From JAZRUY01 sp045598845 (GTDB lineage: Bacteria > Verrucomicrobiota > Lentisphaeria > Victivallales > Victivallaceae), in assembly GCA_045598845.1 (NCBI GenBank), contig JAZRUY010000034.1, positions 1 to 64,000 on the forward strand: DNA of 64,000 nucleotides, in the 5' to 3' direction. Made by a program: the position numbers and the translations under genes. This document shows, one piece after another, positions 1-7,435 of the stretch (position 1 is its first letter; each line of letters opens with the position of its first letter). The notes under the pieces were generated by a model. That model saw nothing but the letters and a program-made list of their open reading frames with translations. It ran no database searches and had not been told where the DNA came from.

Positions 1-2
1 TT

Positions 3-101
3 CCGGTCAACGGCGCCGGCGCCAAGGACAGCCTCAGCGGCGCGTTCCTGGTTCCGGAATCCAACCAGTACTGGAAGAGCTCCGAAGTCTCCATCAAGTA
101 A
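3..101 (+). CDS. H-X9-DG pseudopilin, C-terminal fragment cut by window edge
   Basis: Only the last 32 codons are inside the window. They read P-V-N-G-A-G-A-K-D and end in S-S-E-V-S-I-K before TAA at 99-101. The tail is almost the same as the C-terminus of the pseudopilin ending at 3692 and similar to the one ending at 1200, so this is the 3' end of another member of the same family. The gene body and its H-X9-DG motif lie upstream of the window. An intrinsic terminator follows 22 bases after the stop. Confidence 0.85.
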   Translation, partial: PVNGAGAKDSLSGAFLVPESNQYWKSSEVSIK

Positions 102-154
102 TCATACTTGCTGAAGATATTCAAAACCGCCGGCAAATCGCCGGCGGTTTTCTT
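8..154 (+). repeat. Repeat copy 1: pseudopilin 3' end plus terminator
   Basis: This block matches 3599-3744 with about six mismatches over the first 115 bases by eye. The match covers the last 30 codons of the pseudopilin, the 3' untranslated spacer and the terminator hairpin. The intact copy ending at 1200 lacks this spacer and terminator, so the two blocks are more closely related to each other than to the gene between them. Confidence 0.8.
123..154 (+). terminator. Intrinsic terminator after pseudopilin fragment
   Basis: A perfect 12-bp stem pairs AAAACCGCCGGC (123-134) with GCCGGCGGTTTT (140-151) around a 5-base loop. The T-rich run continues to 154. It lies directly downstream of the stop at 101. 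Confidence 0.9.
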
Positions 155-171
155 ATTGCACAGTGTTTTTA

Positions 172-201
172 TTGGCATCCTTATGCTGGATGCGGTATAA
201 T
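172..201 (+). promoter_or_regulatory. Sigma-70 type promoter for the pseudopilin at 256
   Basis: The -35 element TTGGCA is at 172-177 and a consensus -10 TATAAT is at 196-201, with an 18-base spacer. It sits between the upstream terminator and the pseudopilin start at 256, as expected for an independently transcribed unit. Confidence 0.7.
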
Positions 202-255
202 ATGTAATATTAAGACAGGAGATTGGAAACAGACAAATCCGGGAGACATTCCGAA

Positions 256-1200
256 ATGAAAAAATACGGTTTCACATTGATTGAACTGCTGGTTGTCATC
301 GCGATAATCGCGATTCTGGCCGCCATACTGCTTCCCGCTTTACAGAGCGCCAAAGAAAAAGCGAGGACCGTCAGCTGTACCTCTAATTTGAAGAACATGC
401 ACACCTATCTGACGCTGTATATCGACGGCAACAACTATACCGCCCCGGCCTGCGACGGGAATTTTGACAGCACCAAAGGCAAATGGGCATCGCTGCTTTA
501 CATGGAGGCGTTCAACATCTCATGGGGACCGGGCGAAACGATATATGACAACAGTACCGGTACTTCGCGGAAGAACGAGTGGGGCGACAGCGGTTACAAT
601 GACGCTTACGATCAGCTGTATGCTCCTCTGGCCGACGGGCCGAACAATGACGGCGGCAAGAAGAACGACCGCGAGCCGCAGGGCATCTTCGCCTGTCCTG
701 CCGCTATGTACAAAGCCTATCCCACCGCCAATTACGCGTTCGGCTACGGCATGAACAGTTTCGGGTTCGCCGGCATTCAGACCGCGCTGATCAGCAATCC
801 GTCTCAAACCGCCGCGCTCATGGATATCAATCAGGGCGACGGGTCCGATATCAACTGCCTGAACGGCGGCACCGTCCGCAGCGCCCTGATTGAAAACTAT
901 GTGAAACTTGATGCCGGTGCGGCCGACGGCATCGCTGACACCGGTATAAAAATCACCCCTGCGTCCATCCGCGCCAGCCGGCGCGCCGACATGGTGATCG
1001 GGCAGGATCCGGGCCAGAGACCGATGCAGTGGAAGCACAAGGGTACCGCCAATGTGCTGTTGACCGACGGGCATGCCGCCGGCATCAAACGCAGCGGGAT
1101 TCCGGTCAGCGGAGCCGGATTCAGAGATTCCGGCAGCGGAGCGTTTCTTGTTCCGGAAATCAATCAGTTCTGGAAAAGTTCCGAAATCCACATCAAGTAA
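256..1200 (+). CDS. Type II secretion/type IV pilus-like pseudopilin with H-X9-DG motif
   Basis: This 314-residue protein starts M-K-K-Y-G and continues with the prepilin motif [20 protein letters not shown], where prepilin peptidase would cut after Gly5 and N-methylate Phe6. The hydrophobic helix spans about residues 8-28. Near residue 260 the sequence [12 protein letters not shown] is an exact H-X9-DG motif, the signature of prepilin-type processing-associated proteins of Lentisphaerota and Planctomycetota. ATG 256 was chosen because GGGAGA lies 9 bases upstream and it gives a normal short leader; an in-frame TTG at 223 would add 11 residues. The GT-C-like gene follows 23 bases later, so the two are probably co-transcribed. 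The family is clear, but the role of the individual protein is unknown. Confidence 0.9.
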   Translation: MKKYGFTLIELLVVIAIIAILAAILLPALQSAKEKARTVSCTSNLKNMHTYLTLYIDGNNYTAPACDGNFDSTKGKWASLLYMEAFNISWGPGETIYDNSTGTSRKNEWGDSGYNDAYDQLYAPLADGPNNDGGKKNDREPQGIFACPAAMYKAYPTANYAFGYGMNSFGFAGIQTALISNPSQTAALMDINQGDGSDINCLNGGTVRSALIENYVKLDAGAADGIADTGIKITPASIRASRRADMVIGQDPGQRPMQWKHKGTANVLLTDGHAAGIKRSGIPVSGAGFRDSGSGAFLVPEINQFWKSSEIHIK

Positions 1201-1223
1201 TACCTGTTCCGGCGAAAAAACGG

Positions 1224-2699
1224 ATGCTTCGGGAGAAAACAAATTGCCGGGCGCAGTATTGGCCGGGGGCCGGACTGGCTTTCGCCGGCATCGGGCTGCT
1301 GTATCTGCTGGCGCCGAATATTCTCTGGTCCTTTGACGAATATTACCATTTCGGCATCGCTCAACAGGGGTGGCAGATATTTACGGCCCGGAAATTCCCG
1401 ACGGTAACTCTGAGCATCTGGACCGATTGTTTTTCCGATAAGGAACTGGGATTTCACATTCTTCTTAATCTGCTGAGCAGGATTCCAGGGTGCGGAGAAC
1501 CGCCGTTTACCGGCTGCCGGATTTTGCTGTTCGGGTTGCTTCTGACGGCATTCGCAGGATGCCTTTACCGGTACAGGGGGGCGCTGCCGTGGCTTTTTAT
1601 GCCGCTGCTGGCGGTTTCGGAAACCTTCTTCACCCAGCGGATGCTGCAGGTGCGGCCGCAGGTGCTTTCGGCGGCATTGATGCTGTTTGCGGCAGTGATA
1701 TTCAGCCGGGCGGACAACTGGAAACGGCGTATCCCTGTATTTCTTATCTGCTTTATTTACGCCTGGAGTTATTCCAATCCGCATTTCATCCTGCTGCCGC
1801 TGGGGGCGTTTGCCGTTGCTTATTTCATATCCGGCATGAGGGAGCGCGGCTCCATGCTGTTTCTGACCGGCGCACTGGGGCTGGCGGCCGGGCTGATCAT
1901 TCATCCTCAGTTCCCCAACAACCTCATCAACTGGTATGTGCAGTGCGTGATGGTGGTCCGAAATATGATATCGCCGTCCGGAGTGATTCTGGGCACTGAA
2001 ATGAGATGGCACGGCTGGATACTGTACCGTAAACTGTGGCTCATCACCGGAATCGCGGTATTCAATCTTGTTTTCAGCTTATGGTTGCGCAAAACCGGAC
2101 GGAACAAGAAATTTTCTCCGGAACTTGCCGCTCTAATTATCATAGCCGGCATCACCGCGGCTGGGCTTTATTTTTCCATACGCACCGCGGAATATACCGT
2201 GCCGTTCAATCTGCTCTGCTGCTCCGTGCTGCTGAACTATCTTCCTTCCCGCAAAGCGAAAACCGTTTTCGCCGTCCTGCTGATTGTTCTCGCCGCCGGC
2301 AAATTCGCCGGAGAAGTGCCGGAAATGCGCCGCAGCAAAGCGGAAACTTCCTTTGCAGACACAACGGCCTATATTTCAGAAAATCTGCCGGCCGGCACGG
2401 TCATCGGCCATCTTTCCTGGGGGGATTTTCCGGAATTGTATTACCGTCTGCCGCACTACCGGTTTCTGTTCGGACTGGATCCCTATTTCTGTTACTGCGT
2501 GCATCCGGATGAATATATGGTTTTGCAGCGGTACGGATATGATCCGTCTTTCATTCTGAGCGCCGCGGAACTGAAAGAACTTACCGGAACCGGTATAATC
2601 CTCGTATCCTCGGAAACGCTTTACCGCAAAGTGGCGCGGATTCCCGGCAGCCGGACTCTGTTTACCGGGCAAAGCAGCGCGGTGGTGAAGCTGCCCTGA
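1224..2699 (+). CDS. Polytopic GT-C-fold-like membrane protein, possible glycosyltransferase
   Basis: The protein has 491 residues, about ten predicted membrane segments and a soluble C-terminal part. Its first external loop carries an acidic pair (Asp38-Glu39 in SFDEYYH) just after TM1, the place where GT-C glycosyltransferases (ArnT, PMT and oligosaccharyltransferase types) keep their catalytic acid. The C-terminal third holds LPAGTVIGHLSWGDFPELYY and FLFGLDPYF. A paralog at 3845-5341 shares FTQRMLQ, RPQVLSAALML, YSNPHFIL and HPQFPNNL. The reading frame is open further upstream inside the pseudopilin gene, but ATG 1224 directly before TM1 is the sensible start. The position after a pseudopilin recalls pilin-modifying enzymes; donor and acceptor are unknown. 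Confidence 0.7.
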   Translation: MLREKTNCRAQYWPGAGLAFAGIGLLYLLAPNILWSFDEYYHFGIAQQGWQIFTARKFPTVTLSIWTDCFSDKELGFHILLNLLSRIPGCGEPPFTGCRILLFGLLLTAFAGCLYRYRGALPWLFMPLLAVSETFFTQRMLQVRPQVLSAALMLFAAVIFSRADNWKRRIPVFLICFIYAWSYSNPHFILLPLGAFAVAYFISGMRERGSMLFLTGALGLAAGLIIHPQFPNNLINWYVQCVMVVRNMISPSGVILGTEMRWHGWILYRKLWLITGIAVFNLVFSLWLRKTGRNKKFSPELAALIIIAGITAAGLYFSIRTAEYTVPFNLLCCSVLLNYLPSRKAKTVFAVLLIVLAAGKFAGEVPEMRRSKAETSFADTTAYISENLPAGTVIGHLSWGDFPELYYRLPHYRFLFGLDPYFCYCVHPDEYMVLQRYGYDPSFILSAAELKELTGTGIILVSSETLYRKVARIPGSRTLFTGQSSAVVKLP

Positions 2700-2756
2700 T
2701 TCCCCCGCGGCAATCTGTCACCGCTTGAAATCAGAAACTCTTTCATCCGCCCGTCC

Positions 2757-3692
2757 GTGGTCATCGCGATCATCGCGATTCTGGCCGCGATCCTGCTCCC
2801 CGCGTTGCAGAGCGCCAAGGAGAAGGCGCAGAGCATCAAGTGCACTTCCAACCTGAAGAACATGCACACCTATCTCGAGCTGTACATCGACAGCAACAAC
2901 GAGACCACCCCGAAATACAAGGGCAATCTTGACGATACCAGTCAGGCGCACGGCAAGTGGGCGTCTATGCTCTACATGGAAGCCTTCAACATCGCGTTCG
3001 GTCCCGGCGAGCCGATATACGATAACCGTACCGGCACCCCCACGATGAAAGAATGGGGAGCACCCGGCAACGATTATACCGGCAGTTTCGACCAGCTCTA
3101 TGCCCCGTACGCCGACGGACCGAACAACAACGGCACCCAGAAGACCGACCGCGAGCCGCAGGGTATCTTCGCCTGCCCGGCCGCCATGTACAAGGCTTAT
3201 CTGACTGACGACTATGCCTTCAGCTACGGCATGAATGTTTTCGGGTATTCCAATACTAAGGTCAGCCTGATCCACAACCCGACCAAGACCGCGGCCATCA
3301 TGGACATCAACCAGGGCAACGGTTCCGACATCAACCGCAAGAACGGCGGTAGCACCCGCTCCGCTCTCAGCGGCAATTTTGCAATTTGTGATGTGGTAAA
3401 TGCTCCTACTGATGGTGTATATGTCGGCAATGATGCTTACGCGCTAAATCCGAAAGACATCGGTGCCAGCCAGCGCTCCGACATGGTTTGCGGTCAGGAT
3501 CCCAAGCAGAGCCCGATGCAGTGGAAGCACAAGGGTACCGCCAACGTGCTGTATGCCGACGGTCACTCCGCCAATGTCAAGCGTACTGAAATTGCCGCCA
3601 ACGGCGCCGGCGCCAAGGACAGCCTCAGCGGCGCGTTCCTGGTTCCGGAAGTCAACCAGTTCTGGAAGAGCTCCGAAATCTCCATCAAGTAA
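2757..3692 (+). CDS. Leaderless (5'-truncated) H-X9-DG pseudopilin
   Basis: The 311-residue product aligns end to end with the pseudopilin at 256-1200 from V-V-I-A-I-I-A-I-L onward and keeps H-X9-DG ([12 protein letters not shown]). Homology begins exactly at the GTG at 2757. The codons for the leader and the FTLIELL recognition motif are absent, and no ATG, GTG or TTG lies in frame between the previous stop (2699) and 2757. There is no credible ribosome site. As it stands the protein could not be processed by prepilin peptidase. It may be a pseudogene, a silent donor copy or an assembly artefact. Codons 3375-3455 are markedly more AT-rich than the rest. Confidence 0.75.
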   Translation: MVIAIIAILAAILLPALQSAKEKAQSIKCTSNLKNMHTYLELYIDSNNETTPKYKGNLDDTSQAHGKWASMLYMEAFNIAFGPGEPIYDNRTGTPTMKEWGAPGNDYTGSFDQLYAPYADGPNNNGTQKTDREPQGIFACPAAMYKAYLTDDYAFSYGMNVFGYSNTKVSLIHNPTKTAAIMDINQGNGSDINRKNGGSTRSALSGNFAICDVVNAPTDGVYVGNDAYALNPKDIGASQRSDMVCGQDPKQSPMQWKHKGTANVLYADGHSANVKRTEIAANGAGAKDSLSGAFLVPEVNQFWKSSEISIK

Positions 3693-3744
3693 TCATACTT
3701 GCTGAAGATACTCCAAACCGCCGGCGTATGCCGGCGGTTTTCTT
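3599..3744 (+). repeat. Repeat copy 2: pseudopilin 3' end plus terminator
   Basis: This is the partner of 8-154, near-identical through the last 30 codons, the spacer and the terminator. Two such direct copies 3.6 kb apart enclose one intact pseudopilin and one GT-C-like gene, so recombination between them would delete or duplicate that pair. Confidence 0.8.
3715..3744 (+). terminator. Intrinsic terminator after leaderless pseudopilin
   Basis: An 11-bp perfect stem pairs AAACCGCCGGC (3715-3725) with GCCGGCGGTTT (3730-3740) around loop GTAT. T-rich sequence follows. Confidence 0.9.
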
Positions 3745-3844
3745 AATGGTCAAAATCGGTTGCGTCAAGCGACAGAATGTTTCAGGCGCATATGCGTGAT
3801 TATGCATGCGGAGGATTCCGCCGGATTGTTTCAGGGATGATGTG

Positions 3845-5341
3845 ATGACAAGTGCCATGAACCGCCAATCTATGATAACCGGATATATCTTCGGCATATT
3901 CTGCGCCGCCGGAATTATTGGAGCGGCATATCTGCTCTATCCGGATGCAATCGGCTGCTCGGATGATTTCTACCATACCAGGATCGCAGTGCAGGGGTGG
4001 AATACTTATACCGCCAAAACCTTTCCGGCCAACACCATGAGCATCTGGGAAAAGAATTTCGCCGACAAGGAACTCGGCTTCCATGTGTTGCTGGACATCC
4101 TTAACAGGATCAATTCCGCGCTCGGTCTGCCGGAATATCCGTTCACTTTCTGCCGGCTGTGTTTTATTGCCGTTTTACTGTCGGCATTTTCCGCTGCGCT
4201 GATTCATTTCCGGGTTTCCGCCGGTTTTCTGTTTTTGCCGCTGTTGTTTCTTCTGGATCCCTACTTCACTCAGCGTATGCTGCAGCTGCGTCCGCAGGTG
4301 CTGTCGGCGGCGCTGATGCTCATCGGCACAGTGATTTTTCTGCGGGCGGAAAGCCGGAAGGGGTTTATTGCCGTATTTCTGCTCTGCCTGATTTACGGCT
4401 GGAGTTACTCTAATCCGCACTTCATCCTGTTTCCGCTGGGAACATTCGCTTTCGCGCATTTCCTGCATGACAAAAAGCGCGGCGTCAGACTGTTCTGCTG
4501 CGGATTCGCCGGATTGCTCGCCAGTCTGATCATTCATCCGCAGTTCCCGAACAACCTGACGCTCTGGTATGTGCAGTGCGTGTTGGTGGTGCGCGAAATG
4601 ATTCATCCCGCCGGGATCATTCTGGGCGTGGAAATGATGCGGCGCGGATTTAAACTTTACGGAATATTCGCCGGGTTATCGGTGCTGGCAGCCGCCAATG
4701 CGGCATGGAGCGTTTTTATGATATTCCGCAACGGCAGACGCTTTTTCACCGCGGAAAACACCGCGGTGCTGATTATGGCCGGAATCTCATTCGCCGGAAT
4801 ATATTTTTCCCTCCGGATGATAGAGTATGCGCTGCCGTTCAATCTGCTGTATTCCGGAATGCTGCTGGAGCAGTCCGGCGCAGTAAAACACGAAAAAACG
4901 GTTTTAGCAGGATTCGCAATAGCGATACTGCTGACAATACTTCATGTTGTCTGGGATGACCGGGATTTCCGACGCGGCTTCGGAAACTATGATTTACAGG
5001 CTGAATCAAACTTTATCCGTAATAATCTGCCGCCCGGCACGGTGATAGGAAATCTCAACTGGCAGGATTTTCCGATGCTGTATTATCATTTGCCGGAGTA
5101 CCGCACTTTATTCGGACTGGAGCCGTTTTTCTGCTACAGCGTATATCCGGAGCGTTATTTGAAATACCAGCGGTATTTTCAGGATGATTTTTATGAGCTT
5201 TCTCCAGAAGAACTTAAGGAAGTAACCGGTACCGATATAATCCTTGCCAGCGATACTTCAGTTTGCGAAAAAATACTGAAAATCCCAGGCATTGAAATCA
5301 TGTATGATAACGGTTCTCGCATAATAGCGAAACTGCGCTGA
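3845..5341 (+). CDS. Polytopic GT-C-fold-like membrane protein, paralog of 1224-2699
   Basis: The product has 498 residues, with TM1 at about residues 12-32 followed by an acidic pair Asp40-Asp41 in CSDDFYH, the GT-C-type catalytic loop position. It shares with its paralog FTQRMLQ, RPQVLSAALML, WSYSNPHFIL, IIHPQFPNNL, LPPGTVIGNLNWQDFPMLYY and a C-terminal TGTDIILAS segment. ATG 3845 is preferred over an in-frame ATG at 3806 because AGGGA lies 7 bases upstream. It is separated from the preceding pseudopilin by a terminator, unlike the 256/1224 pair, so it probably has its own promoter, which I could not define. Function is inferred only from topology and motif. Confidence 0.7.
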   Translation: MTSAMNRQSMITGYIFGIFCAAGIIGAAYLLYPDAIGCSDDFYHTRIAVQGWNTYTAKTFPANTMSIWEKNFADKELGFHVLLDILNRINSALGLPEYPFTFCRLCFIAVLLSAFSAALIHFRVSAGFLFLPLLFLLDPYFTQRMLQLRPQVLSAALMLIGTVIFLRAESRKGFIAVFLLCLIYGWSYSNPHFILFPLGTFAFAHFLHDKKRGVRLFCCGFAGLLASLIIHPQFPNNLTLWYVQCVLVVREMIHPAGIILGVEMMRRGFKLYGIFAGLSVLAAANAAWSVFMIFRNGRRFFTAENTAVLIMAGISFAGIYFSLRMIEYALPFNLLYSGMLLEQSGAVKHEKTVLAGFAIAILLTILHVVWDDRDFRRGFGNYDLQAESNFIRNNLPPGTVIGNLNWQDFPMLYYHLPEYRTLFGLEPFFCYSVYPERYLKYQRYFQDDFYELSPEELKEVTGTDIILASDTSVCEKILKIPGIEIMYDNGSRIIAKLR

Positions 5342-5374
5342 TTGCGATTCCGGAAAAATTCTGATATAAAAATC

Positions 5375-5402
5375 AAGGAAGGATTCAAGAAATCCTTCCT
5401 TT
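5375..5402 (+). terminator. Hairpin terminator after second GT-C-like gene
   Basis: An 11-bp stem pairs AAGGAAGGATT (5375-5385) with AATCCTTCCTT (5391-5401). The following T-run is short (TTTGAATATTG), so termination may be inefficient. Confidence 0.6.
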
Positions 5403-5424
5403 GAATATTGTGCTGTTAAAACTA

Positions 5425-5502
5425 ATGCGTATCCGCTCAGCGGGCGGTGCGGCGGATGCCGAGTTTATCGGTCTGGGCAGCGCAGTGGTAAAGCTGCCCT
5501 AA
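5425..5502 (+). pseudogene. Fragment of a GT-C-like gene 3' end
   Basis: A short open stretch ends in L-G-S-A-V-V-K-L-P followed by TAA at 5500-5502. The last eight residues match the C-terminus of the membrane protein ending at 2699 (S-S-A-V-V-K-L-P), with synonymous differences in the DNA. Upstream residues resemble the paralog only weakly. It is best read as the 3' remnant of a third copy left by recombination. It directly abuts tcdA on the other strand. Confidence 0.5.
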
Positions 5503-5503
5503 A

Positions 5504-6214
5504 TTACCGCTCGCCGGTAATCTTCCGCACCGCTTCCGCGGCGCAGAAACAGCCGAACACCGCCGGAAGATAACTTATACTGCCGATAATCCGCCTTTCC
5601 GCCGCCGGAGCCGCAACGGTATGCGCCGGCTCCGGGGAAAACACGCAGGGAACCCCGGTCGTGACACCGCAGTCGCGCAGCCGCCGGCGCATCGTGCGCG
5701 CCAGCGCGTCGCCGCAGGTCCTGGAAATATCGGCGATACGCACCTGCGCCGGATCGAGTTTTCCGCCGGCGCCCATGGCGCTCACCAGCGGAATGCCGCG
5801 GGAAACACAGGCTCGGATCAGAGCGGTTTTGGCATCGGTATCATCGATGGCGTCGATCACGAAATCGTATTTTCCATCCGGCAGCGCATCCGCATCGGCG
5901 GCAGTGATGAACCGGTTGATTTTATTAAGCCGCAACAGGGGATTTATATCCAGCAGCCGCGCTCCGGCGACATCGGTTTTATACTTGCCTATAGTGGATT
6001 CCAGCGCCGGCAGCTGCCGGTTGCAGTTGGATTCCTCCACCGTATCGCCGTCCGCTATGGTCACGGAACCGATCCCGGCGCGGACAACGCATTCAGCCGC
6101 ATACGCCCCCACTCCGCCGATGCCGACGATCAGCACCCGGGCCGCCGCCAGCCGCTCCAGCGCCGCTTCCCCCAGCAAAAGCCCGGTGCGCCCGAAACGT
6201 TCTTTTTCATTCAT
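5504..6214 (-). CDS. tcdA: tRNA threonylcarbamoyladenosine dehydratase (ThiF/E1-like)
   Basis: This 236-residue member of the ThiF/MoeB/HesA superfamily has the nucleotide-binding loop VGIGGVGAYAAE near residue 33, followed by SVTIADGDTVEESNCNRQL and GKYKTDVA, the pattern of TcdA (CsdL/YgdL). In E. coli this ATP-dependent enzyme cyclises t6A37 of ANN-decoding tRNAs to ct6A. Length is slightly below the E. coli enzyme (268). Its start overlaps the stop of the upstream TatD-family gene by 4 bases, so it is the last gene of ruvC-tatD-tcdA and is likely translationally coupled. MoeB/ThiF is the alternative, but no molybdopterin or thiamine genes are nearby. Confidence 0.88.
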   Translation of the reverse strand: MNEKERFGRTGLLLGEAALERLAAARVLIVGIGGVGAYAAECVVRAGIGSVTIADGDTVEESNCNRQLPALESTIGKYKTDVAGARLLDINPLLRLNKINRFITAADADALPDGKYDFVIDAIDDTDAKTALIRACVSRGIPLVSAMGAGGKLDPAQVRIADISRTCGDALARTMRRRLRDCGVTTGVPCVFSPEPAHTVAAPAAERRIIGSISYLPAVFGCFCAAEAVRKITGER

Positions 6215-6852
6215 CGCGTTTCTCCGTATAAAAAGCGGTCAAATGCCGCATCGGTAAGCTGTTCCAATGCCGCCGCGTTCCAGTGCAGTTTATCCGCCGC
6301 CGCCGCCAGTAATTCCCGGACATCCGTTTCCGAATCATCGCTTTCAAACCCGAAGTTATCCGGGCGGTTTTCCGCAATATAACGGAGCAATCCGTCATTT
6401 TCCAGCGCAAAGCGGGATAACGACACGGTGAAGCCGCGCTCCGTCAGTTGCCGGAAAAGTTCCGCCGAACCGCGGAAGCCGTGCAGCATAAAGCGCAAAT
6501 CCGGAAATTCTCCGGCAATGCCGAACAGTTCCCCGTATGCGCGCACGCAGTGGATAACCGCCGGCTTGCCGGCATCGGCGGCGATCCGCAGCAGTCGGCG
6601 CAGCAATTTTTCCTGAACCGGCAGCGCCGCCCCCCGGCAACGGTCAAGACCGACTTCTCCCAAGGCGTCAAAAATCCGTATTTTATCCGGAAAATCCGAT
6701 GGAATAACGCTTTTATCCGTTATTTTCCACGGATGCATTCCCAATGATGCCGGATAAACAACGGGATCGGCATCCGTTATTTCATCGTAATTCCAGGCGG
6801 TTAAAGCGCGGACGCGACTCCGCCTCCGGTGTGTATGGAAATCCGTTGCCAT
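6211..6852 (-). CDS. TatD-family metal-dependent hydrolase
   Basis: The product has 213 residues. The N-terminal DFHTH gives the H-x-H metal ligands of the amidohydrolase-like TatD fold; later metal and structural positions are VIHCVRAYGE, FMLHGFRGSAE and the late acidic segment FGFESDDSE. TatD proteins are Mg-dependent 3'-5' exonucleases or deoxyribonucleases. It is shorter than E. coli TatD or YcfH (about 260). The frame is open further upstream, but ATG 6852 (M-A-T-D-F-H) was chosen because it starts one base after the ruvC stop and directly before the H-x-H motif. Confidence 0.8.
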   Translation of the reverse strand: MATDFHTHRRRSRVRALTAWNYDEITDADPVVYPASLGMHPWKITDKSVIPSDFPDKIRIFDALGEVGLDRCRGAALPVQEKLLRRLLRIAADAGKPAVIHCVRAYGELFGIAGEFPDLRFMLHGFRGSAELFRQLTERGFTVSLSRFALENDGLLRYIAENRPDNFGFESDDSETDVRELLAAAADKLHWNAAALEQLTDAAFDRFLYGETR

Positions 6853-6853
6853 C

Positions 6854-7363
6854 TCAAAGCCGCGGCGGCAATACCGTCCGCATTCCCGGGTGCAGCACCC
6901 GCTGCGCATGGCAGACCGCCAGTGCCAGCGCGTCGGTGCAGTCCAGTTTGATGCCGGCGGCATCGATACCGGTTTCCGCCGCTATCAGCGCCGCCACCTG
7001 TTCCTTGGAAGCCTTGCCGCTGCCGACCGCCGAGCGCTTGGCTACCGACGGGGCATACGAAAATACCGGAATTTCCGCTTCCGCCAGCGCGGCGAGAATA
7101 GCGCCACGCGCCATACCGAGGATGATCGCCGTGGCGGCATTGCGCCCGACAAAAGGGTCTTCGATTGAAGCGCAGTCCGGCCGGAACCGGGCCGCCAGCT
7201 CCCGGATGCCTCCGGCGAGACGCCTAACACATTCACTGTGGCGCATCCGCTGAGTATTGGCGATAACGCCGCAGTCCAGCACCTTGAAGCATCCGGCGGC
7301 TTCAGCGCTGATAACACCGTAGCCGGTAGTCCGGATAGCGGGATCTATACCAAGAACAATCAT
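6854..7363 (-). CDS. ruvC: Holliday junction resolvase RuvC
   Basis: At 169 residues this is the normal RuvC length. It starts MIVLGIDPAIRTTGYGVI, placing the first catalytic Asp at residue 7; SIEDPF supplies the second acid (Glu68), and the C-terminal DCTDALALAVCH supplies the last two. RuvC cuts Holliday junctions moved by RuvAB. The gene lies downstream of yebC, a common pairing, but a hairpin terminator separates them (7384-7420), so read-through or a promoter overlapping that hairpin must serve ruvC-tatD-tcdA. Confidence 0.95.
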   Translation of the reverse strand: MIVLGIDPAIRTTGYGVISAEAAGCFKVLDCGVIANTQRMRHSECVRRLAGGIRELAARFRPDCASIEDPFVGRNAATAIILGMARGAILAALAEAEIPVFSYAPSVAKRSAVGSGKASKEQVAALIAAETGIDAAGIKLDCTDALALAVCHAQRVLHPGMRTVLPPRL

Positions 7364-7383
7364 AAAAAGCCGCCTTGAATCAG

Positions 7384-7420
7384 AAAAAAAGCCACCCTGT
7401 CCTTCAGGATGGCTGAAAAA
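7384..7420 (-). terminator. Intrinsic terminator downstream of yebC
   Basis: On the minus strand AGCCATCCTG pairs with CAGGGTGGCT (one G-T pair, five-base loop) followed by seven T. On the plus strand the same hairpin is also followed by weak T/A sequence. It lies between yebC and ruvC. Confidence 0.85.
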
Positions 7421-7435
7421 ACATTGACCGCCGGC

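Noticed and set aside
2036..2512. Open frame of 158 codons inside the first GT-C-like gene
   Set aside because: It is an out-of-frame shadow of a GC-rich coding sequence; it has no ribosome site and no recognisable protein features.
5425..5502. Independent 25-residue small protein
   Set aside because: There is no ribosome site, and the tail copies the C-terminus of the nearby membrane protein, so a gene remnant is more likely.
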